Source of the DNA: Streptomyces sp. TS71-3
GTDB lineage: Bacteria; Actinomycetota; Actinomycetes; Streptomycetales; Streptomycetaceae
Length of the DNA: 64,000 nucleotides
Reading direction: 5' to 3'
NCBI RefSeq assembly: GCF_018327685.1
Contig: NZ_BNEL01000001.1
Coordinates: 2,790,001-2,854,000 of the forward strand
Shown here: positions 56,986 to 64,000 of the stretch, piece after piece
Layout of the letters: the number at the start of each line of letters is the position of its first letter
How positions within the stretch are numbered: the first letter of the stretch is position 1
Program-made: the position numbers and the translations under genes
Notes under the pieces: model-generated
Told to the model about the DNA's origin: nothing
The model's database searches: none
Seen by the model: the letters and a program-made list of their open reading frames with translations, nothing else

Positions 56986-58676
56986 GGACCGCTCTCCTCA
57001 ACGGGAAGGTACGACTGTGCGGGACGGTGGGGCTGCTCGGGGTGCTCCCCGGCCGGCGGCTCCGGCGGCCGGGCCAGCTCCCCGAGCCTGATGGGCACGG
57101 CGACGGGACGGTGGTGGGGGCCGGGTCCGGCCGGATCCACGGGGTGCCCGGCCGGATCCACGGGGTGCTCTCCGGCGCCCAGGCGGTGGCGGAGTTCGGC
57201 GACGGTGGGCCCGCAGACGCGCCCCTGGCAGGGGCCGAGGCCCGCGCGGGTCGCCAGCTTCGCGACCCGCGCCTCGCCGGACGCCGGGTCCCCGGCCGCC
57301 GCGCACACGCTCGCGAAGTCCGTCTCCTCGCAGCGGCAGACGACGGTGTCCGGGCGGAGCCAGCCGTGCCACTCCGCCCCGACGGGGTGTGCGCGGGCGA
57401 GCCGGCGGGCGAACGCGCGGCCCTGGTCCCGGGACCTGCGCAGCGCGGCCACCGGGCGCGCGTACGGGCTGCCGCCCCCGGCGAGCCAGCCCGCGAGCGC
57501 GCCCTCGGTGCGGGCGGCGGGCGCCCCGGCGATGCCGGTGATCTCGCCGCACGCGAACACCCCGGGGACGCTGGTGGCCTGCTCGTCGTCCACGTCCACG
57601 AAGACGTCCGCGGGCGCGCCGCTCGGGCCGGGGCGCAGGGCGCAGCCGGCGGCGACGGCGAGTTCCAGACGGGGCGTGAAGCCGTGCCCGACGCACAGCG
57701 CGTCCACGGCCGTGGTCCGCCCGGTGCCCGGCACCACGGACCAGTCGGCGCGCACCGCCGCCGTCACCACTTCCTCCACGCGCCCGTCGCCGCGCGCCGC
57801 CACGACCGCCCTGCCGAAGCGGTACGGGACCCGGTGGCGGGCGAGCGCGCCGGTCAGGCCGGCGAGTTCGCCGCCCTTGCCGCCCTGCGCGGCCAGCTCC
57901 CACGGCCGGTCCAGCCAGCCGCGCGCGGCCCGGGCGCGCCCGGCCGCCTCGACGACCTCGGTCACCGTGGATCCGGCCTCCAGCAGGGACACGGCGACCG
58001 GCAGCAGGAACGGTCCGGTGCCCGCGACGACCACCCGGTCCCCGATGGCCAGCCGCTCGCCCTTCGCGAGGGCCTGCGCGGCGCCCGCGGTGACCACGCC
58101 GGGCAACTCCCAGCCGGGGAAGGGCAGGACGCGGTCGTGCGCGCCGGTGGCGATGACCAGCGCGTCCGGTTCCAGGACATGGCGGCGCCGGGGCGCGCCC
58201 GGCTCCGGGGCCGGGGTGAGTACATGCACCTTGAGGGGCGGGGCGTGCTCCGGGCGCGGGGGTGCGGTGGGTGGTCCGGTGCGGCGGGCTCCGGCCGGTT
58301 CCGCGGGGGCGGTCGCGGGCGGTTCCGGGTGCGCGGTCGTGGCCGGTTCCGGGTGGGCGGTCGCCAGCGGTCGCGTACCGGCCTCCGCCTCAGCGCCGTC
58401 CGTGCGCTCCAGCGCCCACACCTCGGCGCCCGCCCACCATGAGCAGCGCGGATGCCCGAGCACCCGCCTGACGCGCTTCTCGAACGCGGAGTATCCGTGC
58501 TGGACGGCCTCGGGCGCACGGGCCTCGTACGCCTGAGGCAGCATCCGGTGGTACTGGCCGCCGGGCCGGTCCGCGGAGTCGATCAGCACGACGTCGGCGC
58601 CCGCCGCCAGCGCGCCGTCCGCCGCCGCGAGCCCCGCCGGCCCGGCGCCCACCACGACCACGGTGCGGCGCTTCAC
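56982..58676 (-). CDS. NAD(P)/FAD-dependent oxidoreductase with BFD-like [2Fe-2S] domain (hydroxyproline dehydrogenase subunit)
   Basis: 564-residue flavoprotein: FAD motif VVVVGAGPAGLAAADGALAA, RPGGQYHRML, NAD motif VVVAGTGPFLLPVAVSLLEA and ACGEITGIAGAPAARTEGAL. A C-terminal BFD-like Cys set: VVCRCEETDF and GPCQGRVCGPTV. This is the alpha subunit type of heteromeric opine/D-hydroxyproline dehydrogenases (HcnB/OoxA-like). GTG 58676 overlaps the ferredoxin-like gene stop (GTGA). A low-complexity insert (residues about 90-130, Ala/Pro/Thr-rich) and a repeated VDPAGHP near the end are unusual. Confidence 0.85.
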   Translation of the reverse strand: MKRRTVVVVGAGPAGLAAADGALAAGADVVLIDSADRPGGQYHRMLPQAYEARAPEAVQHGYSAFEKRVRRVLGHPRCSWWAGAEVWALERTDGAEAEAGTRPLATAHPEPATTAHPEPPATAPAEPAGARRTGPPTAPPRPEHAPPLKVHVLTPAPEPGAPRRRHVLEPDALVIATGAHDRVLPFPGWELPGVVTAGAAQALAKGERLAIGDRVVVAGTGPFLLPVAVSLLEAGSTVTEVVEAAGRARAARGWLDRPWELAAQGGKGGELAGLTGALARHRVPYRFGRAVVAARGDGRVEEVVTAAVRADWSVVPGTGRTTAVDALCVGHGFTPRLELAVAAGCALRPGPSGAPADVFVDVDDEQATSVPGVFACGEITGIAGAPAARTEGALAGWLAGGGSPYARPVAALRRSRDQGRAFARRLARAHPVGAEWHGWLRPDTVVCRCEETDFASVCAAAGDPASGEARVAKLATRAGLGPCQGRVCGPTVAELRHRLGAGEHPVDPAGHPVDPAGPGPHHRPVAVPIRLGELARPPEPPAGEHPEQPHRPAQSYLPVEESGP

Positions 58677-59065
58677 GGCTGCTCCGGGGCCGGGGCCGGC
58701 GCAGGGGTCGGTGCCGGGGCGGAACCGGGTGCGTCCGGGGCGGAACCGGGTGCGTCCGGGGCGGCGGACGCGCGGGACTGCGTGGTCACCGCGTCGCCGT
58801 CCCGGGCCCGCCGCATGCAGGCCCGCACATCCCGCTCGCCGTTCACCGTGACCAGGCAGTCGAAGCAGACGCCGATCCCGCAGAACACGCCGCGCGGCGC
58901 GCCCCCGCGTCCGGTGCGCCACGCCGTGCGGCCCGCGGCGAGCAGCACCCCGGCCAGGGTCTGCCCCGCCACGCCTGGCACCGGCGTGCCGTCCACGGTG
59001 ACCGTCAGCGGGCGGTCCGTGCGGCGCACGGAGTCGTCCCGCGCGGGGACGAGCCTCGGGCTCAT
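58673..59065 (-). CDS. [2Fe-2S] ferredoxin-like small subunit of the dehydrogenase
   Basis: 130-residue protein: LTVTVDGTPVPGVAGQTLAG, GVFCGIGVCFDCLVTVNGER, VRACMRRARDGD. The C-x4-C-x2-C...C arrangement binds a [2Fe-2S] cluster, as in the small subunit (HcnA/OoxX type) of opine and hydroxyproline dehydrogenases. The tail is a repeated DAPGSAP then PAPTPAPAPAPE stretch, probably disordered. It overlaps both neighbours by 4 nt, showing fixed stoichiometry. Confidence 0.87.
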   Translation of the reverse strand: MSPRLVPARDDSVRRTDRPLTVTVDGTPVPGVAGQTLAGVLLAAGRTAWRTGRGGAPRGVFCGIGVCFDCLVTVNGERDVRACMRRARDGDAVTTQSRASAAPDAPGSAPDAPGSAPAPTPAPAPAPEQP

Positions 59066-60459
59066 GCTCCCTCCTCGGGGGCGGGGGTCGGGGCAGCGGT
59101 GCCGGGGGCCGCGGTGGAGCCCGGCGAAGTGGCGTCAAGTGCCGCACCCTCCGCGCGGCCGTCCGGCGCGGTGGACGTGGAGCAGTCCGGAATGCGTTCC
59201 GGCGCGGCGGGCGCGGAAAAGTCCTGAACGCCGTCCTGAACGCCCTCCGCCGTGCCCAGCACCGCCGGCCGGTCCACCCGGAACGGCGCCGGATCGAGGC
59301 TTGGCCGCTCGCCCAGGAGCAGTTCGCGCAGCAGCCGGGCGGTGCCCACGGACAGGCCGATGCCGGCGCCCTCGTGCCCGCCCGCGTGCCACAGCCCGGC
59401 GAGCCGCGGGTCGGCGCCGATGAGGGGCAGGTGGTCGGGCACGTAGGGCCGGAAGCCGCCGTAGGCCCGCATCACCGGAACGTCCGCGAGGGAGGGGAAG
59501 AGCCGGAGCGCTTTGGCTCCGACGGCGGACAGCACCTCGGGGCGCAGCCGGTCGTCGAAGCCGGCGTGCCGCCGGGACGAGCCCAGCAGGACGCTGCCGC
59601 CGCGGGTCGCCTCGACCACGGCGGACGTCTGGAGCCCGGTGTCGTCGCTGCCGACGGCGCTCACGTAGTCGGCGTCGTACACCTTGTGGAAGACGGTGGG
59701 CGGCAGTGGCGCGGTCACCAGGATCTCGCCGCGCCGCGGCCGGACGTCCACCGGTGCGCCCAACCGCGCGGACACCTCGCCCGACCAGGGCCCGGTGGCG
59801 TTCACGAAGACGTCGCCGTCCACCGTCCCCCGGCCGGTGCGCACCGCGACGAGTCGCCCGCCGCGGGTCACCGCGCCCAGCACCTCGTGCCCGGTGCGCA
59901 GTTCGGCGCCATGCGCCAGGGCGTCGCCGAGCAGCACCGTGGCCGCGCCCGCAGGCTGCACCTGCGCGTCGTCGGGGTAGTGCACCGCGGCGGTGTGGCG
60001 CTCGGTCAGGAAGGGCTCCGCGGCGCGCACCTCGCGCGCCTGAATCGGCTCGGCGCGGACACCGGCGGCGCGCTGCTCCGCGGCGAACCGGGTGAGCCCG
60101 GCCGCGCCCTCCTCGGTGGTGGCCACGACGATCCCGCCCTTGGGGTCCCACTCGGCGGCGTGCGTCGAGGGGTGCGCGGAGGAGAGGGAGGCGCCCGGGC
60201 CGTCCGAGGGGGCGGGGGCGCGGTCGGCGATCTCCGCCAGTACCTCGGGCCAGAGCCGCCGGGACAGCAGGGCGAGGTCCAGCTCGGGGCCCGGGCCCTT
60301 GTCGGAGACGAGGATGTTGCCCTCGCCGTGCGCGGTGGTGGCCGCCGCGGCGCCGCCCCGGTCGAGGACGAGGACGTCCAGCCCGGCCAGGGCGAGTTCG
60401 CGGGCACAGGCGGCGCCGACGATGCCCGCGCCGAGCACCACGACCCTCGTTCGGTGCAC
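59062..60459 (-). CDS. FAD-dependent amino acid oxidoreductase (DAO family), catalytic subunit
   Basis: 465-residue D-amino-acid-oxidase-fold protein: FAD motif VVVLGAGIVGAACARELALA, LDRGGAAAATTAHGEGNILV, FVNATGPWSGEVSARLGAPV, and LWHAGGHEGAGIGLSVGTAR at the end of the fold. It is the beta (substrate-oxidising) subunit of a heteromeric cis-4-hydroxy-D-proline dehydrogenase by context. The last 80 residues are Ala/Pro/Ser-rich and of unknown use. First gene of the operon; ATG 60459 lies 13 nt from the palindrome at 60472-60487. Confidence 0.87.
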   Translation of the reverse strand: MHRTRVVVLGAGIVGAACARELALAGLDVLVLDRGGAAAATTAHGEGNILVSDKGPGPELDLALLSRRLWPEVLAEIADRAPAPSDGPGASLSSAHPSTHAAEWDPKGGIVVATTEEGAAGLTRFAAEQRAAGVRAEPIQAREVRAAEPFLTERHTAAVHYPDDAQVQPAGAATVLLGDALAHGAELRTGHEVLGAVTRGGRLVAVRTGRGTVDGDVFVNATGPWSGEVSARLGAPVDVRPRRGEILVTAPLPPTVFHKVYDADYVSAVGSDDTGLQTSAVVEATRGGSVLLGSSRRHAGFDDRLRPEVLSAVGAKALRLFPSLADVPVMRAYGGFRPYVPDHLPLIGADPRLAGLWHAGGHEGAGIGLSVGTARLLRELLLGERPSLDPAPFRVDRPAVLGTAEGVQDGVQDFSAPAAPERIPDCSTSTAPDGRAEGAALDATSPGSTAAPGTAAPTPAPEEGA

Positions 60460-60471
60460 CCGCCCGCCTCC

Positions 60472-60487
60472 GTTCTGTATAGCGAAC
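60472..60487. promoter_or_regulatory. Operator candidate in front of the hydroxyproline operon
   Basis: GTTCTGTATAGCGAAC, an imperfect palindrome sharing GTTC-n-GTAT-n2-CGAAC with the site at 61269-61284 (reverse complement GTTCAGTATTCCGAAC). It lies just upstream of the first operon gene, where repressor binding would block transcription. Confidence 0.7.
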
Positions 60488-60611
60488 GATTGCAGGCTAG
60501 GGACCGCGGGCGCGGGGTGTCAACGGGCGGCGCTCGAACGGGGCCGTGGGAGTGCCCCGGAGGGTGCCCGCACGGGGTCGGCCGTGCCTGGGGCGGGAGG
60601 GTCCGTGCGCT

Positions 60612-61208
60612 CTAGTGCGGCGGGTTCGGCGGTTCCTGGTGCTCGCTGCGCGCGGAGCGGTAGTGCAGCACCAGGACCGAGCGGACCGTGCCCTCGGGCG
60701 CGGCGTAGCTGTGCGGCAGCCACCCGTCGAAGGCGATGTAGTCGCCGGGGCCGAGCTCGACCCGCCGCCCGTCCACCTCCGCGACCAGCGTGCCGGACTG
60801 CACGACGGTGTGCTCGGTGCCCGCGTGGCCGAGCGAGTGCTGCTCGCATCCGGCACGAACCTGCTGGTCGTAGACCTCCATGATGACGCCGCCCGACTCG
60901 ATCCGGTTGAGCGCGCGCAGGTCGACGCCCTCCCCGCTGAGCACCTCGGTCTCCGCGGCGCGCACCACCGTCACGGCGCTCGGGTACTGGGCGTCCATCA
61001 GGTCGGAGATGGGCACCTCCAGCGCGCGGGAGAGGCTGAACACCGTCTCGATGGTGGGGTTCCCGGTCGCCGACTCCAGCTGCGAGAGCGTGGCCTTGCC
61101 GATCTTGGAGAGCTGCGAGAGCTTGGAGAGCGACAGCCCGCGGCGCGCCCTCTCCCGCTTGAGATTGGCAGCGAGAATGTCCCGGATGGAACTGCTGGGG
61201 GACTTCAC
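60612..61208 (-). CDS. XRE-family regulator with cupin sensor domain
   Basis: 198-residue regulator. N-terminal helix-turn-helix: LAANLKRERARRGLSLSKLS, QLSKIGKATLSQLESATGNP, TIETVFSLSRALEVPISDLM; C-terminal cupin: HSLGHAGTEHTVVQSGTLVA, ELGPGDYIAFDGWLPHSYAA. Such regulators sense a small ligand and often repress amino-acid catabolic operons. GTG 61208 was preferred because GAAGGAG lies six nt before it; GTG 61223 is the alternative. It lies on the same strand as and upstream of the hydroxyproline operon, its probable target with itself. Confidence 0.87.
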   Translation of the reverse strand: MKSPSSSIRDILAANLKRERARRGLSLSKLSQLSKIGKATLSQLESATGNPTIETVFSLSRALEVPISDLMDAQYPSAVTVVRAAETEVLSGEGVDLRALNRIESGGVIMEVYDQQVRAGCEQHSLGHAGTEHTVVQSGTLVAEVDGRRVELGPGDYIAFDGWLPHSYAAPEGTVRSVLVLHYRSARSEHQEPPNPPH

Positions 61209-61268
61209 TCGGGACTCCTTCACCCGCCGGGGCTGTTCGGTTCAGCGTACGATCCGCTGGCTTTTTTC

Positions 61269-61284
61269 GTTCGGAATACTGAAC
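61269..61284. promoter_or_regulatory. Operator candidate in front of the XRE-cupin regulator gene
   Basis: GTTCGGAATACTGAAC, whose complement matches the operon site at 60472-60487 at 13 of 16 positions. It lies 60 nt upstream of the regulator start in an A+T-rich pocket. Suggests autoregulation. The rest of the gap to 61600 shows no gene. Confidence 0.7.
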
Positions 61285-61601
61285 GTACACGGGGGGTGCG
61301 GGGAACGGAAACCGATCCGCCGGGCCGGGGTGCGGGCCGGTGCGCACCCCGCCCTCGCCGCCACCGGCCGGCCATCCTTGCTCAGCCGGGGCCGGGAGAG
61401 CGTGCGGACGTGGGCCGCCCAGACATCGGCAACAGCCGGCGCAGCACCGGCGACATTCAGCCGACCTGCGCGGCCCGCACGCTGCCCGTCCTGGGCGACG
61501 GGCGCGTGACCGCCGTGGACCAGGCCCGCTGGGCAGGCAGGCCGCCGAGGTGCCGTCGCCGGCTCCGAGTGGGGGCCGTGGGCGGAGTGGCGGGTTTTCT
61601 C

Positions 61602-61634
61602 TATGACCGTTATCAACCGTCATTAACGGTCATA
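61602..61634. promoter_or_regulatory. Perfect palindrome over a probable leaderless promoter
   Basis: TATGACCGTTA and TAACGGTCATA form perfect 11-bp arms with an 11-bp centre. TTATCA (61610-61615) and TATCGT (61633-61638), 17 nt apart, could be the -35 and -10 of the aminotransferase gene, with the start codon 6 nt after the -10, so the mRNA would be leaderless and the palindrome an operator. Confidence 0.6.
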
Positions 61635-61644
61635 TCGTAGGTAT

Positions 61645-63033
61645 ATGTACGACGATATGACTCTGACTCGTCTCCGGGCCACCGAGTACGGCTACCTGGA
61701 CGAGAACCGCCACGTCTATCTCGACCACACCGGCGCTGGCCTTCCCGCGCGGTTCCAGCTCGCGCGCCAGGCCGAGCGGCTGACCTCGGGCTGCTACGGC
61801 AACCCGCACTCCGACAACCCCAGTTCGGCCGCGTCCGACGAGCTCCTCGCCCGTACCAGGCGGGCGGTGCTGCGGCACTTCAACGCCGACCCCGGCGAGT
61901 ACGCCGTCATCTTCACGGCCAACGCCACCGGTGCGCTGCGGCTCGTCGGCGAGGCCTACCCGTTCGGGCCGGACTGCGGCCTGGTGCTGACCGCGGACAA
62001 CCACAACTCCGTCAACGGGCTGCGGGAGTTCGCGCGGGCCAGGGGCGCCCGGGGCCTGTACATACCGGTGGACAGCCCCGGCCTGCGGATATCCGGCGCC
62101 GCCGTGCGCGGCGCCCTCTCCGGCCGCCCGGCCGCGGCCCGGGGGCTGTTCGCCTACCCGGCGCAGAGCAACTTCACCGGCGTGCAGCACCCCTTGGAGT
62201 GGACGGCCGAGGCCCAGGCCCTCGGCTACGACGTGCTGCTGGACGCTGCCGCGTTCGCGCCCGCCAACCGGCTCGACCTCGGCGCCGTGCGCCCCGACTT
62301 CGTGGCCGTGAGCTGGTACAAGGTGTTCGGATTCCCCACCGGCGTGGGCTGCCTCATCGCGCGCAGGCCGGCGCTGGCGCGGCTGAGCAGGCCGTGGTTC
62401 GCGGGCGGCACCATCCACGTCGCCAGCGCGCAGGGGCAGTGGCACCGGATGGCCGACGACGAGACCGCCTTCGAGGACGGCACCATCAACTTCCTCAGCA
62501 TCCCCGACGTGGAAGTCGGTCTCGACTGGATCGGCGGCATCGGCATCGACACCGTGCACGACCACGTCTCCGCTCTCACCGCCCGCCTGCTGGACGGGCT
62601 GCGGGGCCTCAGGCACCGGTCGGGTGCGCCGGTGGTCAGGCTCTACGGTCCGGACGCCACCGAGCGGCGCGGCGGCACCGTCGCCCTCAACTTCCTCGAC
62701 GCGGACGGCGGCGTCGTCGAGGAGCGGATCGTGGCCCGCGACAGCGCCGCCCGCACCATCTCGCTGCGGACCGGCTGCTTCTGCAACCCGGGTGCCGGCG
62801 AGGCGGCGTTCGCCCTCGGCACGCCCCTGCTGCACCGCGTGGCGGGCGGTGGGCACGGCTCCATCGACGAGTACCTGACGGCGCTGGGCCTGCCGTCCGG
62901 CGGCGCGGTACGGGTGTCGCTGGGGCTGCCGTCCAACGAGGCGGACGTGGACGCGTTCGTGGAGTTCGCCGCGGACACCTACCGGGACAGGGCCCCGGAG
63001 GCGTCCGGGCTGGCGCCGCGGCTGCGCTGCTGA
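61645..63033 (+). CDS. Class V aminotransferase / cysteine desulfurase-like (MOCOS-like)
   Basis: 462-residue PLP enzyme: VYLDHTGAGLPARFQLARQA, IFTANATGALRLVGEAYPFG, DNHNSVNGLREFARARGARG, then PDFVAVSWYKVFGFPTGVGC with the PLP Lys in SWYKVFG, ISLRTGCFCNPGAGEAAFAL with a Cys pair, VRVSLGLPSNEADVDAFVEF. It resembles the N-terminal part of molybdenum cofactor sulfurase and other desulfurase-type enzymes; substrate unknown. ATG 61645; ATG 61657 is possible. No ribosome binding site precedes either, in line with a leaderless transcript. Confidence 0.85.
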   Translation: MYDDMTLTRLRATEYGYLDENRHVYLDHTGAGLPARFQLARQAERLTSGCYGNPHSDNPSSAASDELLARTRRAVLRHFNADPGEYAVIFTANATGALRLVGEAYPFGPDCGLVLTADNHNSVNGLREFARARGARGLYIPVDSPGLRISGAAVRGALSGRPAAARGLFAYPAQSNFTGVQHPLEWTAEAQALGYDVLLDAAAFAPANRLDLGAVRPDFVAVSWYKVFGFPTGVGCLIARRPALARLSRPWFAGGTIHVASAQGQWHRMADDETAFEDGTINFLSIPDVEVGLDWIGGIGIDTVHDHVSALTARLLDGLRGLRHRSGAPVVRLYGPDATERRGGTVALNFLDADGGVVEERIVARDSAARTISLRTGCFCNPGAGEAAFALGTPLLHRVAGGGHGSIDEYLTALGLPSGGAVRVSLGLPSNEADVDAFVEFAADTYRDRAPEASGLAPRLRC

Positions 63034-63122
63034 GAGGCGGCCCCCCGTTCGTGGGGGACCGGGAGACCGCTCCGTTCCCGCCGGTGGCCTCACGGCGCCG
63101 GGCCCGGCCGTGCCGGGCGGGG

Positions 63123-64000
63123 TCAGGCGCGCTCCGCCCTGCCGCACCTGCGCACCAGCACCGCCCAGGTCCCGGCCAGCAGCACCACCGTGAATCCGGC
63201 GAGGATCAGCCAGCCGAGCCCGGCCGGGCGGTCGAAGCTGTCGGCGTAGGAGGCCAGCAGCGGCGGGCCGAGCGGTGCGCCGCCGTGCGCCCACAGGTCC
63301 GCGAGGCCGATACCGCTGCCCAGGGCCTCGTACGCCCAGCGGTTCGTCATGGCGTAGCTGATCGCCGCGCCCGGCCACGCCATCTGCGGAACGGGCACGA
63401 ACGCCCCCGAGAACAGCACCTGCGGGAAGCACAGCAGCGGCAGCAGAAGCGTCGCCTGGCCGGCTGCGGACACTGCCGCGGAACAGAGCAGCCCCAGCGC
63501 CAGCGCCGCCGCCGAGGAGAGCAGGGTGGTGGTGAACAGCGAGCCGTACACGCCCCAGCCGGCCGCGGGCAGCCTGTCCAGGGACCGCAGCACCGCGAGC
63601 AGCAGCGCGTCGGCCGCCGCCAGCACCGGCAGCAGCACGGTGAGCTTGGACAGGACGTAGGGGCCGACCCGCAGCACGGTCAGCCGCTCCCGGCGCACCA
63701 CCGGCAGTTCGGGGCAGATCTGGAGCAGGCCGTAGGTCAGGCCGAAGAAGAAGCCGCCGAAGGCTATCCAGAACAGGATCATCGCGGACGAGCCCGGGTT
63801 GGGCGAGGCGGGGTCGAAGGCGCCCGGCCGGAACAGCACGGCGAACATCGCCACGATCATCACCGGCGACCCGGCGAGCACGGCGAGGCCCAGCCGGTCC
63901 CTGACCATGATCTCCGCGTTGCGGCGGGTGAGCAGCGCCCACTGGCCAACGGGGCCGAGACGGCGGGCGGGGCTGGGGGCCGGGGCCGGCGTCGGGGCCG
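63123..64000 (-). CDS. ABC-2 type transporter permease domain (partial at window end)
   Basis: The reading frame runs off the window end. Visible: QWALLTRRNAEIMVRDRLGL, AVLAGSPVMIVAMFAVLFRP, then six helices including MILFWIAFGGFFFGLTYGLL, LTTTLLSSAAALALGLLCSA, PQVLFSGAFVPVPQMAWPGA. This is the C-terminal permease of an ABCG-like fused ATPase-permease, often with FHA domains in actinomycetes. The upstream part is Pro/Ala-rich linker. An internal ATG at 63908 is not the start, because the conserved QWALLTRRN segment precedes it. Confidence 0.8.
   Translation of the reverse strand, partial: APTPAPAPSPARRLGPVGQWALLTRRNAEIMVRDRLGLAVLAGSPVMIVAMFAVLFRPGAFDPASPNPGSSAMILFWIAFGGFFFGLTYGLLQICPELPVVRRERLTVLRVGPYVLSKLTVLLPVLAAADALLLAVLRSLDRLPAAGWGVYGSLFTTTLLSSAAALALGLLCSAAVSAAGQATLLLPLLCFPQVLFSGAFVPVPQMAWPGAAISYAMTNRWAYEALGSGIGLADLWAHGGAPLGPPLLASYADSFDRPAGLGWLILAGFTVVLLAGTWAVLVRRCGRAERA

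Overview
The window is about 72% G+C, with actinomycete codon use, many GTG starts, WhiJ/DUF397-type genes, AfsR/SARP regulators and F420-dependent enzymes. It is most likely a Streptomyces chromosome or a close relative. All identifications come from reading the sequence and from recalled family knowledge; no database was searched.

Layout. 1-5564: the end of an oligopeptide ABC importer (permease tail and two ATPases) in an operon with a gamma-glutamyltransferase-like enzyme and an S33 aminopeptidase. 5948-9564: a membrane acyltransferase and a secreted repeat protein. 10088-27651 (perhaps to 31495): a lanthipeptide gene cluster. 29771-33233: an ABC exporter, a secreted trypsin-like protease and a DUF1062 protein. 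33350-40102: an HxlR regulator/RibD-type reductase pair, a WhiJ-like trio next to an NB-ARC/TPR protein, and an MFS efflux pump. 40180-41700: an IS110-family element beside a DUF397 remnant. 41741-47591: a large SARP regulator, a secreted I36-like protein, hypothetical proteins and a decayed M48-type gene. 47684-54774: LysR/SDR/alcohol dehydrogenase, an LLM oxidoreductase, and TetR/GDSL/monooxygenase genes. 55040-61208: a tightly overlapping hydroxyproline catabolic operon with its XRE-cupin regulator. 61645-64000: a class V aminotransferase and a partial ABC-2 permease.

The main discovery is the lanthipeptide cluster. Two small genes missing from a long-ORF view (17920-18084 and 18114-18275) encode a class II two-component lantibiotic pair. 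The alpha core resembles lacticin 3147 A1 (start CTTNTFSLSD, lipid II-type motif CTLTVEC). The beta core resembles lacticin A2 (start TTP, end CPTTKCTSQC). They are followed by a hairpin that probably limits read-through, two LanM synthetases, a bifunctional C39 LanT, a 57-residue membrane protein and an LLM/F420-type oxidoreductase of the kind that could reduce dehydroalanine to D-alanine. Upstream lie an immunity-type ABC pair, a small regulator with twin operators, a LuxR-type regulator, a JmjC oxygenase and a flavin-dependent halogenase. Together they suggest a two-component lantibiotic that may be chlorinated, hydroxylated and contain D-amino acids. A small SARP gene and a multidrug-type ABC exporter flank the cluster.

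The second coherent system is the five-gene operon 55040-60459: proline racemase/hydroxyproline epimerase, dihydrodipicolinate synthase-type deaminase, and a three-part flavin dehydrogenase. An XRE-cupin regulator lies upstream, and two matching 16-bp palindromes sit in front of the operon and in front of the regulator.
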